From an uncultured Clostridia bacterium (GTDB taxonomy: Bacteria; Bacillota; Clostridia; UBA1381), in NCBI GenBank assembly GCA_947631085.1, contig CANRJY010000003.1, positions 1 through 64,000 on the forward strand: a stretch of DNA of 64,000 bases, in the 5' to 3' direction. The position numbers and the translations under genes are program-made. Shown one piece after another: positions 36,154-45,264 of this stretch (position 1 is its first letter; every line of letters starts with the position of its first letter). The notes beneath the pieces are model-generated. The model saw nothing but the letters and a program-made list of their open reading frames with translations, did no database searches and was not told the origin of the DNA.

Positions 36154-37692
36154 ATGAAAGCGTGTTTCGCGCAGGAAATGCGCGCGGTTGACGCGGCGGC
36201 GACAGCTGTCGGGGGCGTGCCGAGCATAATTTTGATGGAAAACGCGGCTCTCGCGTGTGTGAACGAGCTGTATAAGGACTTGCCCGATTTGAAAAGCGCG
36301 GTCATTTTCTGCGGCAAGGGCAATAACGGCGGCGACGGCTTCGCTATTGCGCGGCATCTGCATAACAGGGGCGTGGAGGTGCTCGTTATGCTTGTCTGCG
36401 GCAGTGAGTTTTCGGGCGACGCGGCTGTTAATTTTGATATAATAAATAAAATGGGAATTGATATTGAGGTTGTCACGGACGCTGACAGCCTCAAATATAT
36501 TATCCGCTCGCACGACGCGGTTATCGACGCTGTTTACGGCACGGGCATACACGGCACTGTGAGAGGCGTTTCCTGCGACGTTATAGAAGCCGTAAACGCG
36601 TATTCGCGCTATACGCTGTCTGTTGATATACCCAGCGGCATAAACGCCGACAGCGGCGAAATATGCGGCGTATGCGTGAAGGCTGACAGAACGGTCACTT
36701 TCGCGGCGTACAAGATAGGTATGCTGATGTTCCCGGGCGCGGATTACACGGGAAAGGTGACGGTCGCGGATATTTCAATTCCAAATCATGTGATAGAGTC
36801 GCAAAATCTCGGTATCAATGTCACGGATGATAAATTCATGCTTGAGAATTTCCCGCGCAGACGCAATAATTCACAAAAAGGCGACTACGGGAAGGTGTTT
36901 ATTATCGCGGGCTCGGAGGGTATGTCGGGCGCGGCGTATATGGCGGCGGAAGCGGCTCTTGCGGCGGGGAGCGGGCTTGTGACGCTCGGCTGTCCGAAGT
37001 GTATAAACCCGGTTTTGGAAGCTAAAACGACCGAGGTAATGACGCTTCCTTTGGCTGACAGCAACGGGCATTTGTCGTTCCTCGCGGAGAATGATATAAT
37101 AAAAAAGGTGAAGGAAAGCGACGCGGTTTTAATAGGTCCGGGGCTCGGGCGGAGCAAGGACGCGGCTGAAATAGTAGAGGCGGTGCTTTTAAATTCCGCT
37201 TCGACAGTGGTAGTGGACGCGGACGCGATAAACGTGCTTTCGCAGAATATGGAAATTCTTTCAAAAAGCGCGTGCAATCTGATTTTTACTCCTCACGCGG
37301 TAGAAATGGCGCGGCTTACGGGTTTGGATAAAGACTATATAGAGGAAAACAGGCTTGTAGTGTCAAGGGAGTTCGCCGAGGAATACGGCTCGACGCTGAT
37401 ATTAAAGGGACATCATACGATTGTAACAGCTCCCGACTCGCGGCAATATATTAATATTACAGGCAATTCAGGATTGGCGAAGGGCGGAAGCGGCGACGTG
37501 CTCGCGGGACTTACCGTTTCTCTTGCGGCGCGCGTTTCGGACGAAGCGACGGCGGCGGCTATGGCGGTATATATCCACGGGCTCGCGGCCGATCTTGCTA
37601 TGGAGAAATACGGCGCGGACTCCGTTGCGGCGGCAAAAATAATCGAATTTATTCCGAAAGCGATTTGCCGTATTTTACAGGTAGAAAAATAA
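36154..37692 (+). CDS. nnr: Bifunctional NAD(P)H-hydrate epimerase / ADP-dependent NAD(P)H-hydrate dehydratase
   Basis: It repairs damaged NADH and NADPH hydrates. The N-terminal YjeF domain (about 1-210) epimerises the hydrate, with MRAVD, GKGNNGGDGFAIARHL and VDAVYGTGIHG. The C-terminal kinase-like domain (about 225-510) dehydrates it with ADP, with VFIIAGSEGMSGAAYMA and the GGSGDVLAGL motif holding the catalytic aspartate. Total length (512) is as expected. Confidence 0.95.
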   Translation: MKACFAQEMRAVDAAATAVGGVPSIILMENAALACVNELYKDLPDLKSAVIFCGKGNNGGDGFAIARHLHNRGVEVLVMLVCGSEFSGDAAVNFDIINKMGIDIEVVTDADSLKYIIRSHDAVIDAVYGTGIHGTVRGVSCDVIEAVNAYSRYTLSVDIPSGINADSGEICGVCVKADRTVTFAAYKIGMLMFPGADYTGKVTVADISIPNHVIESQNLGINVTDDKFMLENFPRRRNNSQKGDYGKVFIIAGSEGMSGAAYMAAEAALAAGSGLVTLGCPKCINPVLEAKTTEVMTLPLADSNGHLSFLAENDIIKKVKESDAVLIGPGLGRSKDAAEIVEAVLLNSASTVVVDADAINVLSQNMEILSKSACNLIFTPHAVEMARLTGLDKDYIEENRLVVSREFAEEYGSTLILKGHHTIVTAPDSRQYINITGNSGLAKGGSGDVLAGLTVSLAARVSDEATAAAMAVYIHGLAADLAMEKYGADSVAAAKIIEFIPKAICRILQVEK

Positions 37693-37701
37693 TCGCTTTT
37701 G

Positions 37702-37710
37702 TGATATAAT
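37702..37710 (+). promoter_or_regulatory. Extended -10 promoter of alr
   Basis: TGATATAAT is an exact extended -10 without a recognisable -35. It starts transcription about 15 nt before the alr ATG at 37732, so the leader would be short. The surrounding TGTGATATAAT also precedes yicC. Confidence 0.6.
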
Positions 37711-37731
37711 CAGAGAGGAAAAGAAAACAAG

Positions 37732-38895
37732 ATGGAAAAACGGACATGGGCGGAAATTGATTTGGACGCGATCGCCCGAAATATGAGAGAAATAAGACGC
37801 ATAACAAATCCTCACGCGCAGATCATGACCGCGGTGAAGGCTGACGGGTATGGTCACGGAGTTCTTGAGGTGACGAAAACCTTGCTCGAAAACGGAGCCG
37901 ACCGCTTGGCTGTCGCTATGGTAAGCGAGGGTGAGGAGCTGAGAAGAAACGGTATAAGCGCGCCGATTTTAATTCTCGGTATAACCGACGCGGACGAGAT
38001 CGAGGATTTACTGCGTCTTGATATAACTCCCGCCGTATGCGAATACGCTTTTGCGGAAAAACTGAGCAAAAAAGCGGCTGAACAGGGAAAAACGGCAAAA
38101 ATTCATATTAAGCTCGACACGGGCATGACGAGAATAGGCTATGTTGTAACAGACGGAGATAACTCGGAAATAATTGACGAGATAGTAAAAATATCAAAGC
38201 TTTCCAATATCGAAATCGAGGGCATATTCTCGCACCTGTCCACCTCGGACGAGACTGACGGAACGTATACAAGAATGCAGTTTAAACGCTTTATGGGCGT
38301 TGTAAACGAATTGGAGGAGCGCGGTGTGCATATACCGATAAAGCATATATGCAACAGCGCGGGAATAATGATGTACCCCGAAATGCACCTCGATATGGTG
38401 CGCCCCGGGATAATACTTTACGGTCTGTATCCCTCAAACGAGGTCGATAAACAGCGGCTTGAGCTAATTCCGGCGATGAGTTTAAAGGCGTCGGTAAGGC
38501 TCGTTAAGGAAGTCGAGGCGGGCAGGGGAGTGAGCTACGGCAAGACATACATAACCGGCGGCGCGACGAAAATCGCGACAATACCGGTCGGTTATGCCGA
38601 CGGATACGCGCGCGCCCTCGCGGGAAAAGCGCGGATGGTTGTGAACGGTGAAAAAGCTCCCGTTATCGGAAGAATTTGTATGGACCAATGTATGATTGAC
38701 GTTACAAATGTCCATAATATTCATAAGGGTGACGAAGTAACCGTGTTCGGTCGGGATGGAGTCACGATTGACGATATCGCGGCTTGGCTTGGGACAATCA
38801 ACTATGAAGCCGCCTGCATGGTGGGCAGGCGCGTACCGAGAGTTTACAAACGCGGCGGAAGGACGGTGAAAATTTCGGATTATCTTAAAGGCTGA
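37732..38895 (+). CDS. alr: Alanine racemase
   Basis: It makes D-alanine for peptidoglycan. The PLP lysine is K36 in AVKADGYGHG, and the catalytic tyrosine is Y269 in GRGVSYGKTYI; the ICMDQCMID block is present. The 387 residues are full length. As in many Firmicutes the alr gene is followed by a mazEF-type module, here with a very short antitoxin frame. Confidence 0.96.
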   Translation: MEKRTWAEIDLDAIARNMREIRRITNPHAQIMTAVKADGYGHGVLEVTKTLLENGADRLAVAMVSEGEELRRNGISAPILILGITDADEIEDLLRLDITPAVCEYAFAEKLSKKAAEQGKTAKIHIKLDTGMTRIGYVVTDGDNSEIIDEIVKISKLSNIEIEGIFSHLSTSDETDGTYTRMQFKRFMGVVNELEERGVHIPIKHICNSAGIMMYPEMHLDMVRPGIILYGLYPSNEVDKQRLELIPAMSLKASVRLVKEVEAGRGVSYGKTYITGGATKIATIPVGYADGYARALAGKARMVVNGEKAPVIGRICMDQCMIDVTNVHNIHKGDEVTVFGRDGVTIDDIAAWLGTINYEAACMVGRRVPRVYKRGGRTVKISDYLKG

Positions 38896-38910
38896 AACGG
38901 AAAGTCTGTA

Positions 38911-38932
38911 CCGCGCGGATAAAAACGCGCGG
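38911..38932 (+). other. Hairpin ahead of the antitoxin gene
   Basis: CCGCGCG (38911-38917) pairs with CGCGCGG (38926-38932) around an A-rich loop. No U tract follows, so it is not a classic terminator; the AAAGGGG ribosome site begins 6 nt later, which allows a role in translation or mRNA processing. Confidence 0.5.
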
Positions 38933-38955
38933 CGGAGAAAGGGGACCTGATTGCT

Positions 38956-39114
38956 TTGTCACAAAACAATAAACCCGACGAGAGCCTTATAAAGGCGCTT
39001 GAAAAGGGATATAAGGAAATGGCGGATATAAATCTTGAGCTGGCACAAATGTGTTTGGAAGCGGATAACGAATGTCTTTCGCAATGTGAGGAAAAACTGA
39101 CGGAGTGTGAGTAA
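38956..39114 (+). CDS. Short MazE/EndoAI-like antitoxin (truncated type)
   Basis: A 52-residue frame starting at TTG, ending [28 protein letters not shown] and an acidic tail. This matches the C-terminal, toxin-binding part of the EndoAI/MazE antitoxins that precede ndoA/mazF in Firmicutes (typically K-x-G-Y-x-E-M-x-x-I-N-L-x-L-A), but the N-terminal ribbon-helix-helix DNA-binding domain is absent; an in-frame stop at 38920 rules out a longer frame. The stop overlaps the mazF start by 8 nt, as in antitoxin-toxin pairs. AAAGGGG lies about 11 nt upstream. Confidence 0.7.
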   Translation: MSQNNKPDESLIKALEKGYKEMADINLELAQMCLEADNECLSQCEEKLTECE

Positions 39115-39469
39115 AAAAGTGATAGTGAAAAGAGGAGATATTTATTACGCCGATTTAAGTCCCGTAGTGGGAAGCGAGCAGGGCGGAGTGCGTCCGGTTC
39201 TGATAATCCAGAACGACGTGGGAAACAAATACAGCCCCACCGTCATAGCGGCGGCGATTACGAGCCGTATCAACAAGGCGAAAATGCCGACGCACATAGA
39301 GCTGAGCGCCCGCGAATACGGACTTAATAAGGATTCCGTGATATTGCTTGAGCAAATCAGAACAATAGACAAAAGACGTTTGCGCGAAAAAACAGGCCGT
39401 CTTGACGAGGCGCTTATGTCGAGAGTGAACGACGCGCTTTCGATAAGCTTCGGATTGGGCGGGATTTAA
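39107..39469 (+). CDS. mazF: MazF/EndoA-family endoribonuclease toxin
   Basis: A 120-residue mRNA interferase with [45 protein letters not shown] and the end [13 protein letters not shown], matching Bacillus NdoA almost end to end. These enzymes cut single-stranded RNA at short motifs (UACAU in Bacillus), and the antitoxin blocks the active site. The GTG 39107 start overlaps the preceding antitoxin frame by 8 nt, so they are probably translated together. Confidence 0.94.
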   Translation: MSKKVIVKRGDIYYADLSPVVGSEQGGVRPVLIIQNDVGNKYSPTVIAAAITSRINKAKMPTHIELSAREYGLNKDSVILLEQIRTIDKRRLREKTGRLDEALMSRVNDALSISFGLGGI

Positions 39470-39483
39470 AGATATAGCTTATA

Positions 39484-39502
39484 ATGTAGCGGGGAGCTAC
39501 AT
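39484..39502 (+). other. Small hairpin after mazF
   Basis: ATGTAGC and GCTACAT form a perfect 7-bp stem with a 5-nt loop. It lacks a strong U tract and may support the terminator just downstream. Confidence 0.45.
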
Positions 39503-39521
39503 ATATTTTGAGAGGCCTTTG

Positions 39522-39561
39522 AACACGGTCGGGGATTATTTATATCTCCGGCTGTGTTTTT
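39522..39561 (+). terminator. Terminator of the alr-mazF unit
   Basis: Fifteen-base arms beginning AACACGGTCGGGGAT pair with ATCTCCGGCTGTGTT (39544-39558) through three G-U pairs, with a 7-nt loop, and are followed by TTT. Confidence 0.85.
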
Positions 39562-39585
39562 GCGTAAAGTAAACTGATTTTTGTA

Positions 39586-39615
39586 TTGACTCAAAGGCGC
39601 ATGTCATGGTATACT
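39586..39615 (+). promoter_or_regulatory. Sigma-A promoter of the PL11 gene
   Basis: TTGACT (39586-39591) and TATACT (39610-39615) are spaced by 18 nt. The start near 39622 gives a 40-nt leader with AAAAGGAG before ATG 39662. No operator for a pectin regulator is evident. Confidence 0.7.
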
Positions 39616-39661
39616 TAAATTATGGTAAAATAAGCTTAATATAACAAAAGGAGAAAAAGCT

Positions 39662-42600
39662 ATGGAACTGAAAAAAGTTATAAGCGTTATATCCGCGGCG
39701 ACAATGCTTTCGGGCGCGCTCGGAGCAATTCCGGCTATGGCTGAAAGCTCGCCTCTTAGCCTTTACGGAGGAAAGGGCAGCCTTACGGTCACGGCGGACC
39801 CGACAGGCGCGGATAAGGGTAATGTATTCTATTTTGACGGCTTCTCGACAAACAGAGGGGACGACGCACTAAAGGGCGTTAATCCGTATATTGAGCTTCC
39901 GTCGGACTATCTCTACGAGGAGAAGGGCGGCAAGTACGAAATGAAGGGCGATTGGAGCGTTTCGTTTGACTGGTACGGAATGTCGCAGGGCTTCCGCTAT
40001 GCGTTCTATACGGGAACTACCGATATGTTCGGTAAGGGCAGTATGACGGGAATTTATTTCTTCCCCGACAGCGGCTCTACGTCTATTACTGAGGGACTTA
40101 TAAACGACGAGAAAAAGTTTACCCAGGGCGGCGAGTATGTGTCGATAAAGAATGAATGGCACAATTTCAAGCTCGAATGGAAAAACAGCACAATGACGAT
40201 TTACAAGGACGGCGAAAAATATATCGAAGCCGACGGCAAGGAATACGCTTATTCCGAGACGAAAGCGCCGATAACGCGTATCGGCTATACGCCGTATCAG
40301 ACCGACCCCGGCGTTTACGCGTATGTTGACAATATCGTTGTGACGGCTGACGGCAAGGAGCTGTTAAACGACACCGCTGACGGAGAATATTCGCAAATCG
40401 GCGACGTTCCGCCCGATCCCGATCCGCTCACGGTTTATACGAACGTGTCAAACGGCAGCGAAACTCAAAGACTTATCGACGCTCGTCCGAATATGCAGCG
40501 CAGAATGGAAAATCTCGACAGAGGTCTTATCGCGGTATCCGCCGAGACGTACGGCTTTATCTCGTGGAGATGGCTCGGAACGGAGAGCGCGGACACGAGA
40601 TATAATCTGTATAAAAACGGAACAAAGCTCAATGCCGAGCCGATGAATAAGACAAATTATATCGACTACGACGCGAAGGCGGGCGACGCTTATTCGGTTT
40701 CGCCTGTAGTAAACGGAACAGAGGGCGAAAAGTGCGAGGAAGTTAAGCTGCTTGACAAGGATTATATCGGAATTAAGCTCGACGTACCCGAGGGCGGTAA
40801 GGTCAGAATTAATCCCGAAACCGAGGAGGAATATTTCTATATTGCGAACGACGCGTCAACAGCCGATCTCGACGGCGACGGCGAGCTTGAAATAATCCTC
40901 AAATGGGATTCGTCCAACTCGCGCGACAGCTCTCATTCGGGAGCGACGGGCAACACGCTTTTCGACGCGTATAAGCTGGACGGAACGAAGCTCTGGAGAA
41001 TAGATTTAGGCATCAACGTCCGCAGCGGCGCGCACGACACGCAGTTCTTATGCGCGGACTTCAATAACGACGGAAAAGCCGAGGTCGCGATGCGCACAGC
41101 CGACGGCACGGTAGCGGGCGACGGCACGGTTATCGGTGACCCGAACAAGGATTGGCGCAACGACATAGGCAAAAACCTCGACGGACCGCTTTATTTGACC
41201 GTATTTGACGGCGAAACGGGCGCGGTTATCGACACTACGGATTACTACCCGCAGACAACAGGCGAGCGCGACGGCGTTTCATGGAACGTAAACTCATGGG
41301 GAGACGACTGGGGCAACCGCTCCGAGCGCTATAACGCGTGCGTATTCTACGAAAACGGCGAAACTCCGTCGATGATGTTCGCAAGAGGCTATTATGACAA
41401 GACCGTTCTCGCGGCTTACACGATGGTAGACAACAAAATAGTAAACGACTGGATCTTCGATACGGACTTTATGACGAAGGAGGAGTCCCTGCCTTACCGC
41501 GGCAAGGGAAATCACTCGCTCTGCGTCGGCGACGTTGACTACGACGGCAAGGACGAGATCATATACGGCTCCACGACATACGACGATAACGGCAAGCCTA
41601 TGTACAGTAATGTAGATTTGGCTCACGGCGACGCGCAGCATATGGGCGACCTCGTTCCGTCGCGCCCGGGACTTGAAATTTTCTCGGTACACGAGAGCGG
41701 CAAGTACGGTCATCAGATGAAGGACGCGCGTACGGGTGAAATTCTGTGGTCGTCGCCGAAAACAAGTCTCGACGTAGGACGCGGCGGCAGCGACGATATA
41801 GACCCGACGCATCCCGGCGCGGAGAGCTGGTCGTCAATAGGACTGCTTATCGCGTCGGACGGAAGCGTTATAACGGATCATTACAGTATCCCCGCGAACT
41901 TCTTCGCTTGGTGGGACGGCGACCTCGGACGCGAGGTTCTCGACGGAATAAATATTTCGAAATATAATCCGTACACATATAAGGTGGAGGACATTTTCTC
42001 GGCGACCGAGTGCCACTCGAACAACTCGGCGAAATCAAATCCATCTCTTACGGCGGATATTCTCGGCGACTGGCGTGAGGAGGTAATTTATCCGACGCTC
42101 GACAATTCGGAGCTTAGGATTTACACGACGACGATCCCGACAAGCTACAAATTACCGACGCTCATGTCGGATAATCAGTACCGCGACGCGGTAGCCGTTC
42201 AGAACGTGGGCTACAACCAGCCGACGCACGTTGACTACTGCTTGGGCTACGACACGAAAACGATCCCAGTTCCGCAGATCTACACCGTGGACAAGAACGG
42301 AAACAAGACGACAAACCCCGACCTTGCGAAAAAGCAGTGGAATATTTCCGATCTTTACGAGGGCGATACTGTAAAGCTTGCTGAAAATCAGCCGAAGGCG
42401 CTCATTAACGGCGCGCCGTACTATATAGACAGTGACAACTCGCTCGCGCCGTATCTGTCGAAGTATGACAGAACAATGGTTCCCATGCGGTTTATATCCG
42501 AAGCGTTCGGCGCGTTTGTCACATGGAACGCGGACACGCAGCAGGTAACGGTTCAAAGCCCCGAAGCGGAGATCGTAATGACTATCGGAAGCATGGAGTA

Positions 42601-43252
42601 TACCGTAAACGGAGCTTCAAAACCGATGGACGCCGCGCCCGAAATAGTGGATGGCATGACATTTGTTCCGATAAGAATGATAGCGGAGGCGATGGGTAAG
42701 CATATCTCATGGCACAATAACGGAGTTGTTACGATAAGCACAAAGGATATAACAGTCAATTCCGACGTTGAGGATGCGGTTCTCAATACCATAAAATCCG
42801 CTGCGGCGATGCAGCCAAAGAGCGGCAAGGTATACAAAAACGGCGAAAAGATGGCGGGAACGCAGTCGAGCGCTTTGGAGGTATACGCAAGCGAGGGCGA
42901 CGGCAAGCTGGCGTGCGATTTCGATTATAACACGTCATGGAAGTCGAACGGCAAGGGAATAATCATGATGCACACCGATAAGTGGCCCATAAGCGCGGTA
43001 ATCGTGAAATTCGCGGACAACAAAAAGCACCCGTTCAAGGTATCGACGCGTCAGGATATTCCCGAGGGCGACGTTAAGGATATAACGAACCGCGACGGCT
43101 GGGAGGTAGTAATCAATTCGTCGAGCGACGGCAGCACCGACGCGCAGACGTTTATATTCCCCGTGCCGAAGTACACAAACTCGATAAAGCTGCAGCTGCT
43201 CGACGACGAGCCGTGCGAAATAACGGAGCTCGCGGCTTTGGGCGTTCAGTAA
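39662..43252 (+). CDS. Secreted rhamnogalacturonan lyase, PL11, with copper-amine-oxidase-N-like and discoidin-like domains
   Basis: A 1196-residue secreted enzyme. A signal peptide ends near AMA-ESS (27). Then come a LamG-like beta domain (about 35-245), a PL11 catalytic propeller (about 260-890), with MENLDRGLIAV, WRWLGTE and many metal-binding D-x-D-x-D loops such as DLDGDGELE and DFNNDGKAE, a tandem copper-amine-oxidase N-terminal-like domain (about 909-1030: MVPMRFISEAFGA, FVPIRMIAEAMG), and a C-terminal F5/8-type module (about 1070-1196). PL11 enzymes cleave the alternating rhamnose-galacturonate backbone of pectin by beta-elimination. It has no sortase or SLH anchor. It stands alone, with no pectin genes adjacent. 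Confidence 0.93.
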   Translation: MELKKVISVISAATMLSGALGAIPAMAESSPLSLYGGKGSLTVTADPTGADKGNVFYFDGFSTNRGDDALKGVNPYIELPSDYLYEEKGGKYEMKGDWSVSFDWYGMSQGFRYAFYTGTTDMFGKGSMTGIYFFPDSGSTSITEGLINDEKKFTQGGEYVSIKNEWHNFKLEWKNSTMTIYKDGEKYIEADGKEYAYSETKAPITRIGYTPYQTDPGVYAYVDNIVVTADGKELLNDTADGEYSQIGDVPPDPDPLTVYTNVSNGSETQRLIDARPNMQRRMENLDRGLIAVSAETYGFISWRWLGTESADTRYNLYKNGTKLNAEPMNKTNYIDYDAKAGDAYSVSPVVNGTEGEKCEEVKLLDKDYIGIKLDVPEGGKVRINPETEEEYFYIANDASTADLDGDGELEIILKWDSSNSRDSSHSGATGNTLFDAYKLDGTKLWRIDLGINVRSGAHDTQFLCADFNNDGKAEVAMRTADGTVAGDGTVIGDPNKDWRNDIGKNLDGPLYLTVFDGETGAVIDTTDYYPQTTGERDGVSWNVNSWGDDWGNRSERYNACVFYENGETPSMMFARGYYDKTVLAAYTMVDNKIVNDWIFDTDFMTKEESLPYRGKGNHSLCVGDVDYDGKDEIIYGSTTYDDNGKPMYSNVDLAHGDAQHMGDLVPSRPGLEIFSVHESGKYGHQMKDARTGEILWSSPKTSLDVGRGGSDDIDPTHPGAESWSSIGLLIASDGSVITDHYSIPANFFAWWDGDLGREVLDGINISKYNPYTYKVEDIFSATECHSNNSAKSNPSLTADILGDWREEVIYPTLDNSELRIYTTTIPTSYKLPTLMSDNQYRDAVAVQNVGYNQPTHVDYCLGYDTKTIPVPQIYTVDKNGNKTTNPDLAKKQWNISDLYEGDTVKLAENQPKALINGAPYYIDSDNSLAPYLSKYDRTMVPMRFISEAFGAFVTWNADTQQVTVQSPEAEIVMTIGSMEYTVNGASKPMDAAPEIVDGMTFVPIRMIAEAMGKHISWHNNGVVTISTKDITVNSDVEDAVLNTIKSAAAMQPKSGKVYKNGEKMAGTQSSALEVYASEGDGKLACDFDYNTSWKSNGKGIIMMHTDKWPISAVIVKFADNKKHPFKVSTRQDIPEGDVKDITNRDGWEVVINSSSDGSTDAQTFIFPVPKYTNSIKLQLLDDEPCEITELAALGVQ

Positions 43253-43276
43253 AGACAAACGAGGAGTGACAAACAT

Positions 43277-43816
43277 TTGAAAAAGCTATGGGAGCTGTTT
43301 ATAACATTCGCTAAAATCGGAGCATTCACCTTCGGCGGCGGATATGCCATGCTGTCGCTTTTGCAAAAGGAAATTGTGGATAACCACAAATGGGCGACGG
43401 AAGAAGAGCTTTTGGATTACTATGCAATAGCGCAGTGTACCCCGGGAATAATTGCGGTGAATACGGCAACGTTCGTGGGAGCGAAGCGCGCCGGAATAAT
43501 GGGCGGAATATTCGCGACGCTCGGCGTGCTTTTCCCTTCGATTGTGATTATTACGATCATAGCGGCATTTATAAATCACTTTCTCGAATACACGATAGTG
43601 CAGCATATTTTGGGCGGAATACGCGTTGCGGTGGCAGTGCTTATTATTAATTCCGTAATAACAATGGGCAGGAAATCCATGATTGATACAATCTGCGTTA
43701 TAATTGCGGTCGTATCGTTTTTGCTGTCGCTGATATTTTCGGCGTCGCCTATCTTGATAGTCGTTGCCGCCGGAGCGATTGGGCTTATCCTCAGACGCGG
43801 AGGTGAACGGAAATGA
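43277..43816 (+). CDS. Chromate transporter, short-chain type, subunit 1
   Basis: A 179-residue membrane protein of the CHR family: LFITFAKIGAFTFGGGYAMLSLLQKEIV and the AQCTPGIIAVNTATFVG block, with five to six membrane helices. It is half the length of full ChrA; in Bacillus such halves come in pairs that act together. It starts at TTG 43277 after GAGGAG. Export of chromate is the family role; in an anaerobe the natural substrate may differ. It overlaps the next half by 4 nt. Confidence 0.9.
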   Translation: MKKLWELFITFAKIGAFTFGGGYAMLSLLQKEIVDNHKWATEEELLDYYAIAQCTPGIIAVNTATFVGAKRAGIMGGIFATLGVLFPSIVIITIIAAFINHFLEYTIVQHILGGIRVAVAVLIINSVITMGRKSMIDTICVIIAVVSFLLSLIFSASPILIVVAAGAIGLILRRGGERK

Positions 43817-44406
43817 TTTTGAAAACATTTGCGCTGCTTGCGTATGAGTTTTTCAAAACGGGACTTTTCGCGATAGGCGGAGGATTGGCGACCGTACCGT
43901 TCCTGCGTGAGATCGCGTCGCGTTATACATGGTTTACGCTTGATATGCTCAGCGATATGATAGCGGTTTCCGAGTCTACCCCGGGCGCTATCGGCATTAA
44001 TATGGCGACATACGCCGGATTTTCGGCGGGATTTGGAGCAGGCGGACTTGCAGCGGGAATTTTGGGCGGCGTTATCGCGACGCTTTCGCTCGCGGCGCCG
44101 TCAATCATAATAATATTGATGCTGTCTAACGTCTATCAAAAGTTCAAGTCAAATCCGCATGTCGCGAACGCGTTTTATTCAATTCGCCCTGCGGTGACAG
44201 GCATGATTGCGGCTGTGGCGGTGACTTTGATAATAGCTGCGCTTATGCCGAACGCGTCGGCGCTGAGTCTGGACGCGGTCAGCGTTAAAGCGGCAATATT
44301 GTTTGTAATTATGATAATCGCGATGAACATAAAGCCGATAAAAAAGCTTCATCCTATATTTTTCATCGTATTTGCCGGAATTTGCGGCGCGGTGTTCAGT
44401 ATGTAG
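43813..44406 (+). CDS. Chromate transporter, short-chain type, subunit 2
   Basis: The second CHR half (197 residues), with FFKTGLFAIGGGLATVPFLREI and VSESTPGAIGINMATYAGF, related to subunit 1. It has its own GGAGGTG ribosome site and overlaps the first gene as ATGA. Separate ribosome sites and intact reading frames argue that this is a real two-gene transporter and not one gene split by a frameshift. Confidence 0.9.
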   Translation: MILKTFALLAYEFFKTGLFAIGGGLATVPFLREIASRYTWFTLDMLSDMIAVSESTPGAIGINMATYAGFSAGFGAGGLAAGILGGVIATLSLAAPSIIIILMLSNVYQKFKSNPHVANAFYSIRPAVTGMIAAVAVTLIIAALMPNASALSLDAVSVKAAILFVIMIIAMNIKPIKKLHPIFFIVFAGICGAVFSM

Positions 44407-44411
44407 ACAAT

Positions 44412-44456
44412 AAAATACCTCCTACGGTTTTCTTTAATACCGTAGGAGGTATTTTT
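44412..44456. terminator. Bidirectional terminator between chr genes and spoIIR
   Basis: The arms AAAATACCTCCTACGGT and ACCGTAGGAGGTATTTT are perfectly complementary (17 bp) around a 10-nt loop. T runs follow on the plus strand and A runs precede it, so it can stop transcription from both the chromate genes and spoIIR. Confidence 0.93.
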
Positions 44457-44502
44457 GCCTATTGTCCGCTTTTTTCGGTGCTTTTCAGCGTACACCGGTT
44501 TT

Positions 44503-45150
44503 TTATGATTTGTTGATTTTCTCTTTTAATTCCTGCACAAGCTCAACTATTTTGAATTTTACAACTACACCGCTTGAATTGGACGTTACTATGTCGTAGG
44601 CTTCGTCGCTCAGCTCCTCTCGCAGCCTTTTTTCGCTCTCCGAGCTCAGCGCTGCTTCGCCGCCGTCGCTTACGCAGAGCGGCGGATACATAACGCACCA
44701 CCAGTTTTGCCCTGCGCCGTCGCCGAGAATTACGCGTATGCCATAGTATTCTCCGGCGGGAAGAGTCATGTTTTTATATTCCTTTTTCGGAAACGCAAAT
44801 TTTCCGTATACGGCTTTCGCACCGTAGCCGAAGCCGTGTTCGCGGAGTACGGAATTTGCGGTTTTTTCTATATCACCGAGATTTTCTATAATATCCGCTT
44901 TACACTCGGCGCCGCTTTCGACGCGAAGTTTTTTGCCTATGTCCTCAAGAAGCCTGTCGCGTACGGCGAACTTTACCGCCTGATCGTTTTCGCTGTCGCT
45001 GTTGGCTATTATATGCATTCGAATAAGATGATTTCTCAAATCCGCCTGTACGCCGTCCGAGTATGCTTCCGCTGCGACGGATATAACTATCGCCGCCGCG
45101 AATGAGCAAATCAGGCTGCTTATAAAACGTTCTTTATTGAATTTTTTCAT
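44503..45150 (-). CDS. spoIIR: Stage II sporulation protein R
   Basis: SpoIIR is secreted from the forespore and triggers SpoIIGA to cleave pro-sigma-E in the mother cell. The 215-residue protein has an N-terminal membrane/signal segment (about 10-30), then the family blocks LRNHLIRMHIIANSDSENDQAVKFAVRDRLL and PAGEYYGIRVILGDGAGQNWWCVMYPPLCV. I chose ATG 45150, 7 nt after GGAGGTAC; longer frames reach into the divergent promoter region. It is divergent from sleB. Confidence 0.94.
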   Translation of the reverse strand: MKKFNKERFISSLICSFAAAIVISVAAEAYSDGVQADLRNHLIRMHIIANSDSENDQAVKFAVRDRLLEDIGKKLRVESGAECKADIIENLGDIEKTANSVLREHGFGYGAKAVYGKFAFPKKEYKNMTLPAGEYYGIRVILGDGAGQNWWCVMYPPLCVSDGGEAALSSESEKRLREELSDEAYDIVTSNSSGVVVKFKIVELVQELKEKINKS

Positions 45151-45206
45151 TATATGTACCTCCTTCATAATGTATTTTAATTCTTGACGTTTTTTGCCGT
45201 GTTCAT

Positions 45207-45237
45207 ACATATTTTTCTTGATTTCGAGGGAATACTA
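45207..45237 (+). promoter_or_regulatory. Forespore (sigma-F/sigma-G type) promoter of sleB-ypeB
   Basis: GGGAATACTA (45228-45237) fits the sigma-F -10 pattern GGNRANAMTR at every position, and ACATA 16 nt upstream matches the -35 GYATA except the first base. The same bases read as AATACTA resemble the sigma-G -10 CATAMTA. The start falls about 20 nt before ATG 45265. Confidence 0.55.
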
Positions 45238-45264
45238 TGAAAAAAGAACGGAGGTAACTGTAAT

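Noticed and set aside
38951-38992. TTG at 38951 as the antitoxin start
   Set aside because: This frame stops after 13 codons; only the frame at 38956 continues to the mazF overlap.
43277-44406. Chromate transporter split by frameshift
   Set aside because: Each half has its own ribosome site and complete CHR motifs, and paired short CHR proteins are a known form.
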